Part shown: positions 20,305-30,700 of the stretch, one piece after another
How positions within the stretch are numbered: the first letter of the stretch is position 1
Layout: every line of letters begins with the position of its first letter
Assembly: GCF_900176465.1 (NCBI RefSeq)
Contig: NZ_FWXR01000007.1
Coordinates: forward strand, 119,982 to 183,981
Reading direction: 5' to 3'
DNA: 64,000 bases
DNA from: Fulvimarina manganoxydans
Lineage (GTDB): Bacteria > Pseudomonadota > Alphaproteobacteria > Rhizobiales > Rhizobiaceae
The notes under the pieces: model-generated
What the model was told of the DNA's origin: nothing
What the model saw: only the letters and a program-made list of their open reading frames with translations
The model's database searches: none
Made by a program: the position numbers and the translations under genes

Positions 20305-20367
20305 TCCGGCTTGGCGTAGCCGAAAGATGACACGCGTCGGGAGGTGGATGCTGTCGCCCGACGTCTA

Positions 20368-20982
20368 TCAGCCGCCGCAAAGCCGCATGATCGTGACCAG
20401 GACGTCAGCTTGGCTCGGGGCGTCGAGCTTGTGGCGCACATTCTTGAACTGCGTGCGGACCGTGTGCTCCGAAATGCCGGACTGGGCAGCGTAGTCTGCA
20501 ATCTTCAGGCCCGATAGCAGCGCGTGGCAGAGCCGGGCCTCGGCTTGCGAGAGCGGCGTAGCTTGGAGGATCATATCGGCGGAGGGGATCGCGTTCGTCG
20601 CCATGTCCCTGATCTGAAGGACGCCGAAGAAGCCGTTTGCCGAGCGCGTCGAAGCGGCATAGGCGGTAATACGCAGAGGCATTCCGCCATTCTCGCGCTG
20701 CACGAGGACGGCGCCCGGAGGTTCTTGGGAAATGCCGACGTGAAAGCGCAGCGTCTCCGTCATCAAGGCCGTAATCCGGCGCCTTGTCTCCGGTAGCCGT
20801 GCGCTGACGATGCCGCCAGACATGCGCAACGGATCGCCTGCCGCCAGAAGCGCCTTCGCAGCCGGGTTCATCTCGATCACCGAGCCTGCCTCGTCGAAAA
20901 TGATGATCCCGTTGGGCATCGCTTCGAAGGCTTCGATGATCCCCGCTTTCCTCTCGGCCTGACGGACCAGAGCTTCATTCAT
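20368..20982 (-). CDS. PAS-LuxR type orphan transcriptional regulator
   Basis: A 204-residue regulator with an N-terminal PAS-like sensor at about 15-125 (AFEAMPNGIIIFDEAGSVIEMNPAAKALL; FFGVLQIRDM) and a C-terminal LuxR/GerE helix-turn-helix at about 140-200 (LSQAEARLCHALLSGLKIADYA, then SGISEHTVRTQFKNVRHKL). There is no receiver domain and no autoinducer-binding domain, so the input is whatever the PAS domain senses. It stands alone: convergent with hflX (63-base gap) and separated by 316 bases from the end of sbcC. Target genes cannot be inferred. Confidence 0.83.
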   Translation of the reverse strand: MNEALVRQAERKAGIIEAFEAMPNGIIIFDEAGSVIEMNPAAKALLAAGDPLRMSGGIVSARLPETRRRITALMTETLRFHVGISQEPPGAVLVQRENGGMPLRITAYAASTRSANGFFGVLQIRDMATNAIPSADMILQATPLSQAEARLCHALLSGLKIADYAAQSGISEHTVRTQFKNVRHKLDAPSQADVLVTIMRLCGG

Positions 20983-21298
20983 TTGCCACGCTTACACCGC
21001 GTCATGACCGCGTTCGGTTTGCACGCCTCTGACGCCAAGTGGGTCTGGCCGTCAGGGGAGCATGGTAACGACCGAACTGAAATATTCGATGCTGAAGATT
21101 TAGCGGCGCAACTTTAGCGCAGCATACCCCGGACAGGGTATGGCGGCGAAGGCAGGGTCGTGGTTCCGTTCGGTTGAAGCCGCATCGCCCCAACACGCAT
21201 GTGTTTTTCGGCTTCCCATGCGAAGTCCGGCCGGCCTTTTTCTTGCGCCGGTCGGACTGCACTTGAGCGCGAGCCTCGTCGCGCCGCCAAGCTTGACC
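20983..21298. other. Intergenic region between sbcC 3' end and the PAS-LuxR gene
   Basis: This stretch of 316 bases has no convincing gene. It should contain the promoter of the PAS-LuxR gene at its left end and the 3' end of the sbcDC transcript at its right end, where a strong hairpin (21224-21258) is visible. No RNA gene was recognised. Confidence 0.5.
21224..21258 (-). terminator. Hairpin downstream of sbcC, possible terminator
   Basis: An inverted repeat AGTCCGGCCGG / CCGGTCGGACT (11 pairs, one of them G-U) encloses a 13-base loop about 40 bases after the sbcC stop. No T-run follows on the minus strand, so it may be a weak terminator or a transcript-end stabiliser. Confidence 0.4.
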
Positions 21299-24200
21299 TT
21301 AGGAAAAACCGCGCGCCTCGACGCGGCTTCCGCCCACGCCTTTGCGGATATAGAAGCCGTTTGGAATGGCTTCCTGAACCAGCGGAACGTGGGAGATGAG
21401 GCCCACGGCCCGGTTTTGAATGACCAAGGAATTGAGCACTTGCAGGACGAGGTCGAGCGTGCCCGAACCGTTTTCGGTGTCGAGACTGCCGAACCCTTCG
21501 TCGATGAAGATCGTGTCGAGACGGACCTTGCCGCTCGTCGTCTCGACGATATCCGCCAAACCCAACGCGAGGGCGAGAGCGGCGATGAAGGTCTCGCCGC
21601 CGGACAAGGTTGATGTCGGACGCGCACGGCCCGTAAAAAGGTCGAAGATCTGAAGGCCCAAACCTCTGCGGCCTCGCCCAGCGTCCATATCGCGCTCCAG
21701 CCGATAGCGCCCGGCGGTCATCGGCGAGAGCCGTAGATTGGCCGCCTCCAGGACCTGATCGAACATCGCGCCGATGGCAAAGGTTTCGAGATCGAGATTG
21801 AGGGCATTCTTGCCATCGAATAGCCCGGCCAACCGGCGCAATGGACCTGTATGCGCCTCGTCTTCGTCGAGCCGCTTCAGGGTTTCCGCAAGACTCGCTC
21901 TGAGCGCCTGAAGATGGCGAACCCTTTGCTGGGCCTCGCTCTTTCTTTCGCTCGCAGAAGCGAGTGCGGCCTCGGCCTCGGTGAGGCGGCCCTTCAGGGC
22001 GTTGAGATCCGGCCGCGTCTCGTCGTGAACCGCCTCCGCCGTTCGCTTTGCCGCTTCTTCGGCTACCGCGAGGTCGCGACTGAAGCCTTCGATGCGACTG
22101 CGATCGTCTTCGATTGTGCGGATCGCGGGCTTCAAGGCGTCGAAAGCGTCCTGGTCGAAGCCCGCTTCAGTCAGGCGCATCAGAAACGTGTCCTGTGCCT
22201 CTTGGTGAGCGGCCTGGCATTTGGTGAGCGCTGTCTCTGCCGCTTCGCGCTCCTTCTCAAGGCCATGGGCGATTCGGCTCGCTTGGGTTTCGGCCGTGAT
22301 CGCCGCCTCGAGCCTCGTCTGACGCTCGGATAGCGCCTTGGCGATCCGCTCGCTTTCCGATGTCAGCGCTTTCGGCTCGCGCAGGGCGTCGGGGATGACG
22401 GACAGCCGCGCATCCAGCGCCGCCTTGAGAGACGCGTGATCGCGCTCGCTCTCGGACAAGGCGGTTCGAACCCGTTCCCGCTCGGCCTCTCCGGCCTCGA
22501 TGCGACGAGACAGCTGGTCGATCGCTTCTTCGGCGGACGGAATATCCGCCGGATCGCCATGGGCATTCATCGCTTCGCTCGTTTGCTCGACTGCTTCGCG
22601 AAGCGCTTCAGCGCTTTGCTCCGGGACGTCCAAACCTCTTAAATCCTCCTGACGAAGTTCGAGCGTGTTCTTGGCGACTGCCAGTTCGTTGGCCGTGCGA
22701 CGAGCGGCCTCGTCTGCTGTCTGCCACTTTGCTTTGGTTTCCTTGAACGCGTCGTTCAGACCCGCCGATTCGATGTGGCCCGTCACGGGATCCGGGTGGT
22801 GCTGCGCACCACAGACCGGGCAGGGCGATCCGTCCTCGAGCTTTGCTGCGAGATGAAGCGCCTGTGCGCCGGAAAGGGCTCGTTCGGCATTCTCGAATGT
22901 TTCTCGCGCCTCGCGCGCCCGCTGTTCAGCTTTCGTATATCGGCCGGAAAGCGTGTCGAAGGCCGTCTGCGCCGCGTCCACCGCCTTGCGGCTCCTGTCG
23001 AAGGCGAGTGCCTTTTCCAAGGCTCCTTGCAGCACCGTCAGACGCTCTGCGATTGCACGGCGGCGCTCTTCGTTGAGGCGTGCCGTTCTCAATGTCTCCA
23101 AGCCGGACACACGTCGTTTGGACAACGTTTCCAAACCGGCAAGGACTTTGACGAGCTTGTCTCGGAGTTCGGCCGATTTGCACTCGGCGGATGAGACCGC
23201 CTCGCTTTCCTGAACCGTATTCGCCAGGATAGCGCGATATGTGTTGAGCTCGTCGGCCTTCCGGCGAAGCGCGTCGATCTCGCCCGAACGGGCCTTTTCG
23301 CTGACCGCTGTCTCGGCGGCGGCGATCGCCTCTTTCGCGGCAATCCGAGCCGCTTCCGTGCGCTCCGCTTTGAAACGTTCGGCCTCGCGCGCCTCCTCGC
23401 CGGTTCTTTGGACATGGCGTTCGAGGTCGAGAAGAACGCGGGCCCGATCGGCTTGCCTGACCTTTTCCTTCAAAGCTGTAATGGCATCCTGCCGTTTCGA
23501 CAACGCGGCGAGAGCGGTCGCCGCCTTCTCGGCCTCGTGAAAGCGGCCTTCCAGCGTTTCGCCGGCGGTCAGCGCCTGGTGAGCCGCATCACGCGCCGAG
23601 CGTGTTGCATCTTCGGCATTCTGGAGTTCGGTTTGCGACTGGCGAACGGCCGTGATTCCGATATTGAGAGCTTCAGCGCTTTCGAAGCCTTCCTGGGCAA
23701 GCCGGCGCGCGCAAAGCTCGCGCTCGGTGCTGACACGCTTTTCCGCCTCGTCTGCTTGCCGCTTTAGATGCGCAGCGAGATTGCGGTAGAGCGAGACATC
23801 AAAAAGCTCGCGCAAAATGTCGAGCCGGTCGCGGGTCTTGGCAGCAAGAAAGGTCTCGAATCGCCCTTGAGGCAGAAGGACGATCTGCCGGAATTGTTCG
23901 GGACCATAGCCAAGCAGGCCCCTAATCGCGTCATCGACGTCGCGAACCTTCTTTTCGGCGAGGATCCTGCCACGTCTGTCGTGGGTGATGTCTTCGAGCG
24001 TCAAGCCGGTCGCATCGAAGAGATGGGCCTCATGCGGGCTTTTTGTCTCGCCCGACCCACGCTGTTTGGGACGCAGCTGATCAGGCTGGCGAAGCGCGAC
24101 ATAGCGCTTTTCACCCATATCGAAGACAAACTCCACCTCGGTCGCGACGCCCGGATCGGCATGATCGGAGCGCAGCGTCGGCGCCTCCTGTTCGCTTCTC

Positions 24201-24370
24201 GACGCTTGGCCGAACAGAGCAAAAGTCATGGCGCTGAACAGGGTCGATTTGCCGGAGCCCGTTTGGCCATAGATCCCGAACACACCGGCCTCGACCGCAT
24301 GGCGAAAATCCACGACCTCGCGCCCAGGATAGGGGCCGAAGGCCTGCATAGTCAGTCGAACAGGCCTCAT
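21299..24370 (-). CDS. sbcC: SbcC, ATPase subunit of the SbcCD nuclease
   Basis: SMC-like ATPase that works with SbcD (Rad50-Mre11 type complex) to open and cut DNA hairpins and blocked ends. The 1023-residue protein has an N-terminal half-ATPase with Walker A YGQTGSGKSTLFSAM at about residues 35-50, long Ala/Glu/Arg-rich coiled coils at about 180-480 and 560-850, the zinc hook CPVCGAQHHPD near residue 520, and the C-terminal half with signature TLSGGETF and Walker B-like DTIFIDEGFGSLD. The ATG start overlaps the sbcD stop by 4 bases, so the two subunits are translationally coupled. Confidence 0.95.
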   Translation of the reverse strand: MRPVRLTMQAFGPYPGREVVDFRHAVEAGVFGIYGQTGSGKSTLFSAMTFALFGQASRSEQEAPTLRSDHADPGVATEVEFVFDMGEKRYVALRQPDQLRPKQRGSGETKSPHEAHLFDATGLTLEDITHDRRGRILAEKKVRDVDDAIRGLLGYGPEQFRQIVLLPQGRFETFLAAKTRDRLDILRELFDVSLYRNLAAHLKRQADEAEKRVSTERELCARRLAQEGFESAEALNIGITAVRQSQTELQNAEDATRSARDAAHQALTAGETLEGRFHEAEKAATALAALSKRQDAITALKEKVRQADRARVLLDLERHVQRTGEEAREAERFKAERTEAARIAAKEAIAAAETAVSEKARSGEIDALRRKADELNTYRAILANTVQESEAVSSAECKSAELRDKLVKVLAGLETLSKRRVSGLETLRTARLNEERRRAIAERLTVLQGALEKALAFDRSRKAVDAAQTAFDTLSGRYTKAEQRAREARETFENAERALSGAQALHLAAKLEDGSPCPVCGAQHHPDPVTGHIESAGLNDAFKETKAKWQTADEAARRTANELAVAKNTLELRQEDLRGLDVPEQSAEALREAVEQTSEAMNAHGDPADIPSAEEAIDQLSRRIEAGEAERERVRTALSESERDHASLKAALDARLSVIPDALREPKALTSESERIAKALSERQTRLEAAITAETQASRIAHGLEKEREAAETALTKCQAAHQEAQDTFLMRLTEAGFDQDAFDALKPAIRTIEDDRSRIEGFSRDLAVAEEAAKRTAEAVHDETRPDLNALKGRLTEAEAALASASERKSEAQQRVRHLQALRASLAETLKRLDEDEAHTGPLRRLAGLFDGKNALNLDLETFAIGAMFDQVLEAANLRLSPMTAGRYRLERDMDAGRGRRGLGLQIFDLFTGRARPTSTLSGGETFIAALALALGLADIVETTSGKVRLDTIFIDEGFGSLDTENGSGTLDLVLQVLNSLVIQNRAVGLISHVPLVQEAIPNGFYIRKGVGGSRVEARGFS

Positions 24371-25509
24371 GCGGCGTCCTCACCTCTTACAAGCGCATCG
24401 AGCGCAGCGGCGACGACGCGCTCTTCGCTTTCGCCCATCGGCGCTTCCTCGACGAGTGAAACGAAGTCTTTAGCGACGGAAACCGGATCGGAGAGGCGAG
24501 CCAGGCGCTTCTGGGTTCCCTTCGTTTCCGGCGCGCGCTCTCGCGCGGCATAGGTCAATTCGCAAGCATTCGGAAACACGGTGCGCAGCCGTTTCATGGC
24601 ATCGATCACCGGCGCCTCGTCGGTGAGGATTGCCTTGACGAAATCATCGGAGGGCTCGACCTGCAGAAGCTCCGAATGCCGGCCCGTTAACACTCTAACC
24701 CCCCGCCGAGCCGAAAAGGGGATGGCCTCGACGCGCACCTCGCCCTCAGCGCCCATCTCGACGAGACACATGGATTTTTCCGCATTCGCTTCGTCGAAGC
24801 CGAAAGCGAGCGGGGAACCACTATAGCGGATATGGGCGGCGCCGATCGCCTGAGGGCGATGAAGGTGGCCGAGCGCGACATAGTGGGCGCCTGCAAAGAC
24901 CTGTGGCCGCACCGTCTCAATGCCCCCGACCCGAACGAGCGGGCGCTCGCTTTCGCTGCCTTCACCGCCGGCGACGAAGGCATGGGCGACGATCACCCAA
25001 CGCGCGCCGTCCGGCACATGGCGCCTGGCGGCGGCGATCTGCGCTGCCAGAACGTCTTCGGGGCACGCCAGGGTCTCGTCCGCAAAGCATTCGCGCGCCG
25101 CATATTCGTAACAGAAGGGCAGCGCCGAAAAGGCGACCTGGCCGTGATCGTCGTTGAGCACCAGCGGCGGCTCGTCGGCGGCGACCGTTCCGCGGATGAG
25201 GGCGCGGCGCCGATCGGTCATCACCGCCATCGATCCGATCCGGTCACCGGAATCGTGATTGCCGGCCATCATCACAACGGCTGCCTCGGTCTCGGATGCG
25301 ATCCGGGTCAGGAAATTATTGAACTGGCGAATGGCGCTCGCCGGTGGCGCGGCGCGGTCGAAAATATCGCCTGCAATCACGAGAACATCGACCGCATGCT
25401 CGCGCACCGCGGTCTCGATCTGATCGAGTGCCGCCTGATGGTCCTCGTCGAGGCTGATCCCATTGAATTGTCGGCCCAAATGGAGATCGGCCGTATGAAG
25501 AATGCGCAT
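24367..25509 (-). CDS. sbcD: SbcD, nuclease subunit of SbcCD
   Basis: Mre11-type Mn2+-dependent exo/endonuclease, 380 residues. All phosphoesterase motifs are in order: TADLHLGR (motif I, residues 6-13), VIAGDIFDRAAPP (II), MMAGNHDSGDR (III), VIVAHAF (IV) and VALGHLHRPQ (V). The C-terminal part beyond about residue 290 is the DNA- and SbcC-contact region. First gene of the sbcDC operon, reading away from the DEAD-box helicase gene across a 263-base divergent gap in which no clear promoter was identified. Confidence 0.95.
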   Translation of the reverse strand: MRILHTADLHLGRQFNGISLDEDHQAALDQIETAVREHAVDVLVIAGDIFDRAAPPASAIRQFNNFLTRIASETEAAVVMMAGNHDSGDRIGSMAVMTDRRRALIRGTVAADEPPLVLNDDHGQVAFSALPFCYEYAARECFADETLACPEDVLAAQIAAARRHVPDGARWVIVAHAFVAGGEGSESERPLVRVGGIETVRPQVFAGAHYVALGHLHRPQAIGAAHIRYSGSPLAFGFDEANAEKSMCLVEMGAEGEVRVEAIPFSARRGVRVLTGRHSELLQVEPSDDFVKAILTDEAPVIDAMKRLRTVFPNACELTYAARERAPETKGTQKRLARLSDPVSVAKDFVSLVEEAPMGESEERVVAAALDALVRGEDAA

Positions 25510-25772
25510 TCAGACGATCCCGCATGATTGGCAGTTCGTGTATTGATGCGGATAGGCTCTCGCATCCGATGGTTCAAGCCGAACGCATTGCGGAAGCGTG
25601 CTTGGACGCATCGATCTGCGGAGCAGAGCCATTCCGTAGGGGTGTGGCGATTGGCTTTGTCGTCAAACCCTGATAAGGAGCCGCAAAGTCCGAAAGGCTT
25701 TTGTGCCGTCGGCTGACCCCGTGGACCGTGCGCCGATTGCTCGCGCCTCCATGTCGCTCCAGGATTTCTTGA

Positions 25773-27524
25773 ATGACCCTTCTTACGACGTGCGCACCGC
25801 TTGCGCGCGCCCTCGCTGCCCGTGGCTATTTTGACCTCACCGACGTCCAGAAGGCGGTGTCGACGGAGGAAACCGCCGGGCGCGATCTCCTCGTCTCGGC
25901 CCAGACCGGCTCGGGCAAGACCGTTGCTTACGGTCTGGCGATCGCACCAACTTTGATCGGCGATGCCGAGACCTTTCCAGAGACCGCCGAACCGGTCGCG
26001 CTCATTGTCGCGCCGACGCGCGAACTCGCCATCCAGGTGACGAATGAGCTCACCTGGCTCTATGCCGAGACGGGCGCCAAGCTCGCGACCCTGGTTGGCG
26101 GCATGGATCCGCGCGCCGAGCGGCGCCGGCTCGCCCAAGGGGTCCATATCGTCGTCGGAACCCCCGGCCGCTTACGCGATCACTTGACGCGCGGCGCTCT
26201 TCAGATCGGCAATCTGAAAGCACTCGTCCTCGACGAGGCCGACGAAATGCTCAATCTCGGCTTTCGCGAAGATCTCGAATTTCTTCTCCAGGCAACGCCG
26301 GCCTCCCGGCGCACGCTGCTGTTCTCCGCGACCCTGCCGAAGACCATCATGCAGATGGCGAAGCAATATCAGGCCAACGCCCAGCGCATCGCCATCGCGC
26401 GCGGCGAGGCGGGGCATGCCGATATCGAATATCGGGCGGTTCGCATCGCGCCGAACGAGGTCGAGCATGCGGTGACGAATATTCTTCGCCACGAAGAATC
26501 GCCGAGCGCCATCGTCTTCTGCAACACGCGCGAAGGCGTCCGGCATCTCTCCTCGGGCCTCATCGAGCGAGGCTTTGCGGCCGTGACGCTCTCCGGCGAG
26601 CTCGGCCAGGCCGAGCGGAATCAGGCGATCCAGGCGCTGCGCGACGGACGGGCGAAGGTGTGTATCGCGACCGATGTCGCGGCGCGCGGTCTCGATCTGC
26701 CGAGCCTCAATCTCGTCATTCACGCCGATCTGCCGAGCGATGCCGAAACGCTGCAGCATCGCTCGGGCCGCACGGGCCGGGCGGGGCGCAAGGGCGTCTC
26801 CGCGCTGCTCGTGCCGATCTCGCGGCGCCGAAAGGCCGAACGGCTTCTGGCCGAGGCGCTAGTCGATGCGCGCTGGTGCGCCTGTCCCTCAGCCGAGGAA
26901 ATCCGCAGTGCCGACGAGGCCCGACTTCTGGCCGATCCGAGCTTGAGCCGCGATGTGAGCGAGGAGGACGCCGCGGTGGTCGCCCGGCTTCTCGAAGTCC
27001 ATTCGCCGGAAACCCTCGCGGCCGCCTTCGTGCGTCAGTGGCGCTCGCGCCTGCCTGCGCCTGAGGACGTGTTCGATCCGAATTTCGGTCCCGATCCGAA
27101 AGGCGCGCGTCCGTCCCGCGACCGCGACGAAAAGGGCGCGTCCAAATCGCGGCGCGGCGGCCCATCGGTCTGGTTCCAGATGGATGTCGGGCGGCGCAAC
27201 AATGCCGATCCCAAATGGCTTCTGCCGCTTCTGTGCCGACGCGGTAAGATCAGCCGCCAGGAGATCGGGGCGATCAAAATCTATGATCGCGAGACGAAAT
27301 TCGAGATTGCCGAAAGCGTTGCCAAACGCTTCGCCGACAGCGCCGCCCATAGCGATGGCGATGACATCACGATCTCCTATGCCGACGGTGCGGACAGCTT
27401 GAAGAAGGGCCCAGCGCGTGAGCGCGACCGCAAGGCCTTCAAGGCCCCGCGCCCAGGCACGAACGCCCAAGACAAAGGCCCGCGCCGCGCAAAACCTCGT
27501 GCAGAGCGATCACGCCAGTCGTGA
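25773..27524 (+). CDS. DEAD-box RNA helicase with C-terminal DbpA-type RNA-binding domain
   Basis: ATP-dependent RNA helicase, probably acting in ribosome assembly or RNA turnover. The RecA-like core at about 1-370 has the Q-motif region (FDLTDVQ), Walker A SAQTGSGKT, PTRELAIQV, GTPGRL, DEAD box VLDEADEML, SATLP, ATDVAARGLD and HRSGRTGRAG. The segment at about 468-535 (VWFQMDVGRRNNADPKWLLP, ISRQEIGAIKIYDRETKFEI) matches the DbpA RNA-recognition domain that targets helicases of the DbpA/CsdA group to structured rRNA. A basic, probably disordered tail (KAFKAPRPG...RAKPRAERSRQS) ends the 583-residue protein. It stands alone between sbcDC and nrdJ. Which rRNA element it binds cannot be told. Confidence 0.92.
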   Translation: MTLLTTCAPLARALAARGYFDLTDVQKAVSTEETAGRDLLVSAQTGSGKTVAYGLAIAPTLIGDAETFPETAEPVALIVAPTRELAIQVTNELTWLYAETGAKLATLVGGMDPRAERRRLAQGVHIVVGTPGRLRDHLTRGALQIGNLKALVLDEADEMLNLGFREDLEFLLQATPASRRTLLFSATLPKTIMQMAKQYQANAQRIAIARGEAGHADIEYRAVRIAPNEVEHAVTNILRHEESPSAIVFCNTREGVRHLSSGLIERGFAAVTLSGELGQAERNQAIQALRDGRAKVCIATDVAARGLDLPSLNLVIHADLPSDAETLQHRSGRTGRAGRKGVSALLVPISRRRKAERLLAEALVDARWCACPSAEEIRSADEARLLADPSLSRDVSEEDAAVVARLLEVHSPETLAAAFVRQWRSRLPAPEDVFDPNFGPDPKGARPSRDRDEKGASKSRRGGPSVWFQMDVGRRNNADPKWLLPLLCRRGKISRQEIGAIKIYDRETKFEIAESVAKRFADSAAHSDGDDITISYADGADSLKKGPARERDRKAFKAPRPGTNAQDKGPRRAKPRAERSRQS

Positions 27525-27547
27525 CTGATCGAGAAGAGCAGTCGCGC

Positions 27548-27652
27548 TAGAGCATGATACCGAAAAGTTGCACGACTTTTCGGAAAACGTCGTGCGGCAA
27601 AACAAAGAGTTAGAGCAAAATCGCGAGTCCGATTTATCGCATTTCGCTTTAA
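27548..27652. repeat. Rhizobial-type palindromic intergenic repeat
   Basis: The stretch starts 'agagcatgataccgaaaag', has the inverted pair CCGAAAAGT / ACTTTTCGG around ttgcacg, and later has 'agagcaaaatcgcgagtcc'. This matches the common short intergenic element found in many Rhizobiales genomes (an agagcatgat...cgaaaag...cttttcgg hairpin with a conserved flank). It lies just after the helicase gene. One copy was seen in this window. Confidence 0.6.
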
Positions 27653-27700
27653 TCGCCGCTTGTCGGGAAAGCTCAATGGCGGCGCGGTCTCCGTATCAAG

Positions 27701-27737
27701 AACAAAGGGCCCGGCTTATCCAGCCGGGCCCTTTGTT
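27701..27737 (-). terminator. Strong bidirectional-looking terminator after nrdJ
   Basis: A perfect 16-base inverted repeat (AACAAAGGGCCCGGCT / AGCCGGGCCCTTTGTT) with a 5-base loop TATCC lies 31 bases after the nrdJ stop. Flanking A- and T-rich ends (aacaaa / tttgtt) let it act for nrdJ on the minus strand and also stop the helicase transcript from the other side. Confidence 0.85.
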
Positions 27738-27768
27738 GATTCATACGGACAGTCGTTCGACTGTCGGC

Positions 27769-30700
27769 TTAGCTGCAGCCGCTGGTCGAGCCGCAGGTGT
27801 CGCATTTCAGGCAGGTGCCGTTGCGCACCATTGTGAAATTGCCGCATTCCGAGCAGCTCTCGCCCGTATAGCCCTTCATCATCGCCACAGCCCGGCGCTC
27901 GCCATCGCTGGCAATGACGGGCATCGGCTTGGCGTCTGACCCTTGGGATGGGGTCGCACTGTCGCTCCGGGCTGCCGGGGCCGAGGAGACGTTGGCCGTG
28001 TCGCGGTCGCTGGCCGGATAGGCGAGCGGCTGATCGAAAAGGCCTTGGGCCGGGGTATGATCGGCCACCGGCGCCGGCTCGGATAGAGGCGCGGCTTCAT
28101 AGTCCCGCTTGAAGGCAGTCGCGGCAAGCTCGGTTGCGGCAACCGGCGAAGGAGACTTCGCCGCTGCGATCGCGGTCACCGGTTTTGCCGTCGGCCGTCC
28201 GGTCGACGCGGCAACAGGCTGAGCTGCGGGACGGGGCGCTGCTGGCCTCGCCTCGGCACGCGGGGGCTCCGCGCGCGATCCGCCGTCTTTCATCGAACCC
28301 TGGGGCTCGTTGGATGAGACGAGGCGGAACTTCGCTGTCTGGCCGCGCACCATTCCGCTCGAGATCGGCAGCGGCGCGGGTTTGTCGCCCTCGACGCCCC
28401 GGCCCACCGTCGAAGCGGTGATGTCCTCGGGTTGGACATGGGCGAGATCGTGCCGGCCGAGATAGGAGACGGCAAGCTCACGGAAGACGTAGTCCAGGAT
28501 CGAAGTGGCGTTCTTGATTGCCTCATTGCCTTGAACCATGCCCGCCGGCTCGAAGCGGGTGAAGGTGAAGGCCTCCACATATTCCTCGAGCGGCACACCG
28601 AATTGCAGGCCGAGGGAGATCGCGATGGCGAAATTGTTCATCATCGCGCGGAAGGCGGCGCCTTCCTTGTGCATGTCGATGAAGATCTCGCCGAGGCGCC
28701 CGTCGTCGAATTCGCCGGTTCTGAGATAGACCTTGTGACCGCCGACGATCGCCTTCTGCGTATAGCCCTTGCGCCGGTTCGGCAGCTTCTCGCGCTCGCG
28801 CACCACCTTCTCGACGATCCGCTCGACGACTCGCTCGGCGACCTGCACCGCCTGTTCGGGAGCCGGGGCCTGGAGCAGCGCGGCCGCGACTTCCTCGATC
28901 GTCTCATCCTCGTCTTCATCATCGGCGATGAGCGAGGCATTAAGCGGCTGGGAGAGCTTGGAGCCGTCGCGATAGAGCGCATTGGCCTTCAGCGCGAGTT
29001 TCCACGAGAGGAGATAGGCGGCGTTGCAATCCTCGACGCTCGCCTCGTTCGGCATGTTGATCGTCTTGGAGATGGCGCCCGAGATGAAGGGCTGGGCCGC
29101 CGCCATCATGCGGATATGGCTTTCCACCGAAAGATAGCGTTTGCCGATCCGACCGCAGGGCGTCGCGCAGTCGAAGACGGCGAAATGCTCGTTCTTGAGA
29201 TGTGGCGCGCCTTCGAGCGTCATCGCGCCGCAGACATGGACGTTGGCGGCCTCGATATCCTTCCTTGAGAAGCCGAGGAAGGGCAGGAGCTCGAAGGTGA
29301 AATCGGCGAGCTGTTCGTCCGAGACGCCGAGCGTCTCCTTCATGAAGTCGTCGCCGAGCGTGTAACGGTTGAAGACGAACTTGATGTCGAAAGCCGAGCC
29401 GAGCGCGGCGTTCAGCTTCTCGATCTCGGCGTCGCCAAAGCCTTTTGAGCGCAGCGAGGAGGGGTTAATCGCCGGGGCCTGGTTGAGATTGCCATGACCG
29501 ACGGCATAGGCCTCGATCTCGGCGATGTGGCTTTCCGAATAGCCGAGCGAGCGCAGCGCGTCGGGAACGGCGCGGTTAATGATCTTGAAATAGCCGCCGC
29601 CGGCGAGCTTCTTGAACTTCACAAGCGCGAAATCCGGCTCGATGCCCGTCGTGTCACAGTCCATGACGAGGCCGATCGTGCCCGTCGGCGCGATGACGGA
29701 GACCTGCGCATTGCGGAAACCGTTCTTCTGGCCGAGCTCGGTCGCTTCGGTCCAGGCGGCTTTGGCCCGGGTCGAAAGACGCTTGTCCTTCAGCGAAGCG
29801 TGGTCGAGCGGCACCGGATCGACAGAGAGCGCCTCATAACCATTGGCAATTCCGTGTGCAGCGCGGGCATGGTTGCGGATGACGCGCTGCATGGCGTCGG
29901 CATTGCGCTCGTAATCCGGGAAAGTGCCGAGCTCGCCCGCCATCTCGGCCGATGTGCGATAGGCGACACCGGTCATAAGGGCCGAAATTGCGCCGCAAAT
30001 CGCGCGGCCTTCCTTGGAGTCGTAGGGAATGCCCGACGACATCAGGAAACCGCCGATATTGGCGAAGCCGAGGCCCAGCGTGCGGTAGTCATAGGACAGG
30101 CGTGCGATCTCGCGGCTTGGGAACTGAGCCATCAACACCGAGACTTCGAGGACGACGGTCCAGATCTTGACCGCATGCTCGAAGGACGCCGTGTCGAAGC
30201 GCTTGGTTTCGCCCGTCGTCTCGACGAACTGAAGCAGGTTCAGCGAGGCGAGATTGCAGGCCGTATCATCCAGGAACATATATTCCGAGCACGGATTGGA
30301 GGCCCGGATGGACCCTGCCGCGGGGCAGGTGTGCCAGTCGTTCATGGTCGTGTTGAAATGGATGCCGGGATCGGCCGAGGCCCAGGCCGCGTAGCCGATC
30401 TGATCCCACAATTCGCGGGCCTTGACGGTCTTGTGGACCTTGCCGTCGGTGCGACGGATCAGTTGCCACTCCTCGTCCTTCTCGACCGCGCGCAGGAAGT
30501 CGTCGGTAAGCGAGACGGAGTTGTTGGAGTTCTGGCCGGCGACCGTCAGATAGGCTTCCGAGTCCCAATCGGTGTTGTAGACTGGGAATTCAATATCCGT
30601 GTAGCCCTGGCGGGCGAACTGGATGACGCGCTTGACGTAATTCTCGGGGACCTGGGCCTTCTTGGCGTCCTTCACGGCGCGCTTCAGGGCCGGGTTCTTC

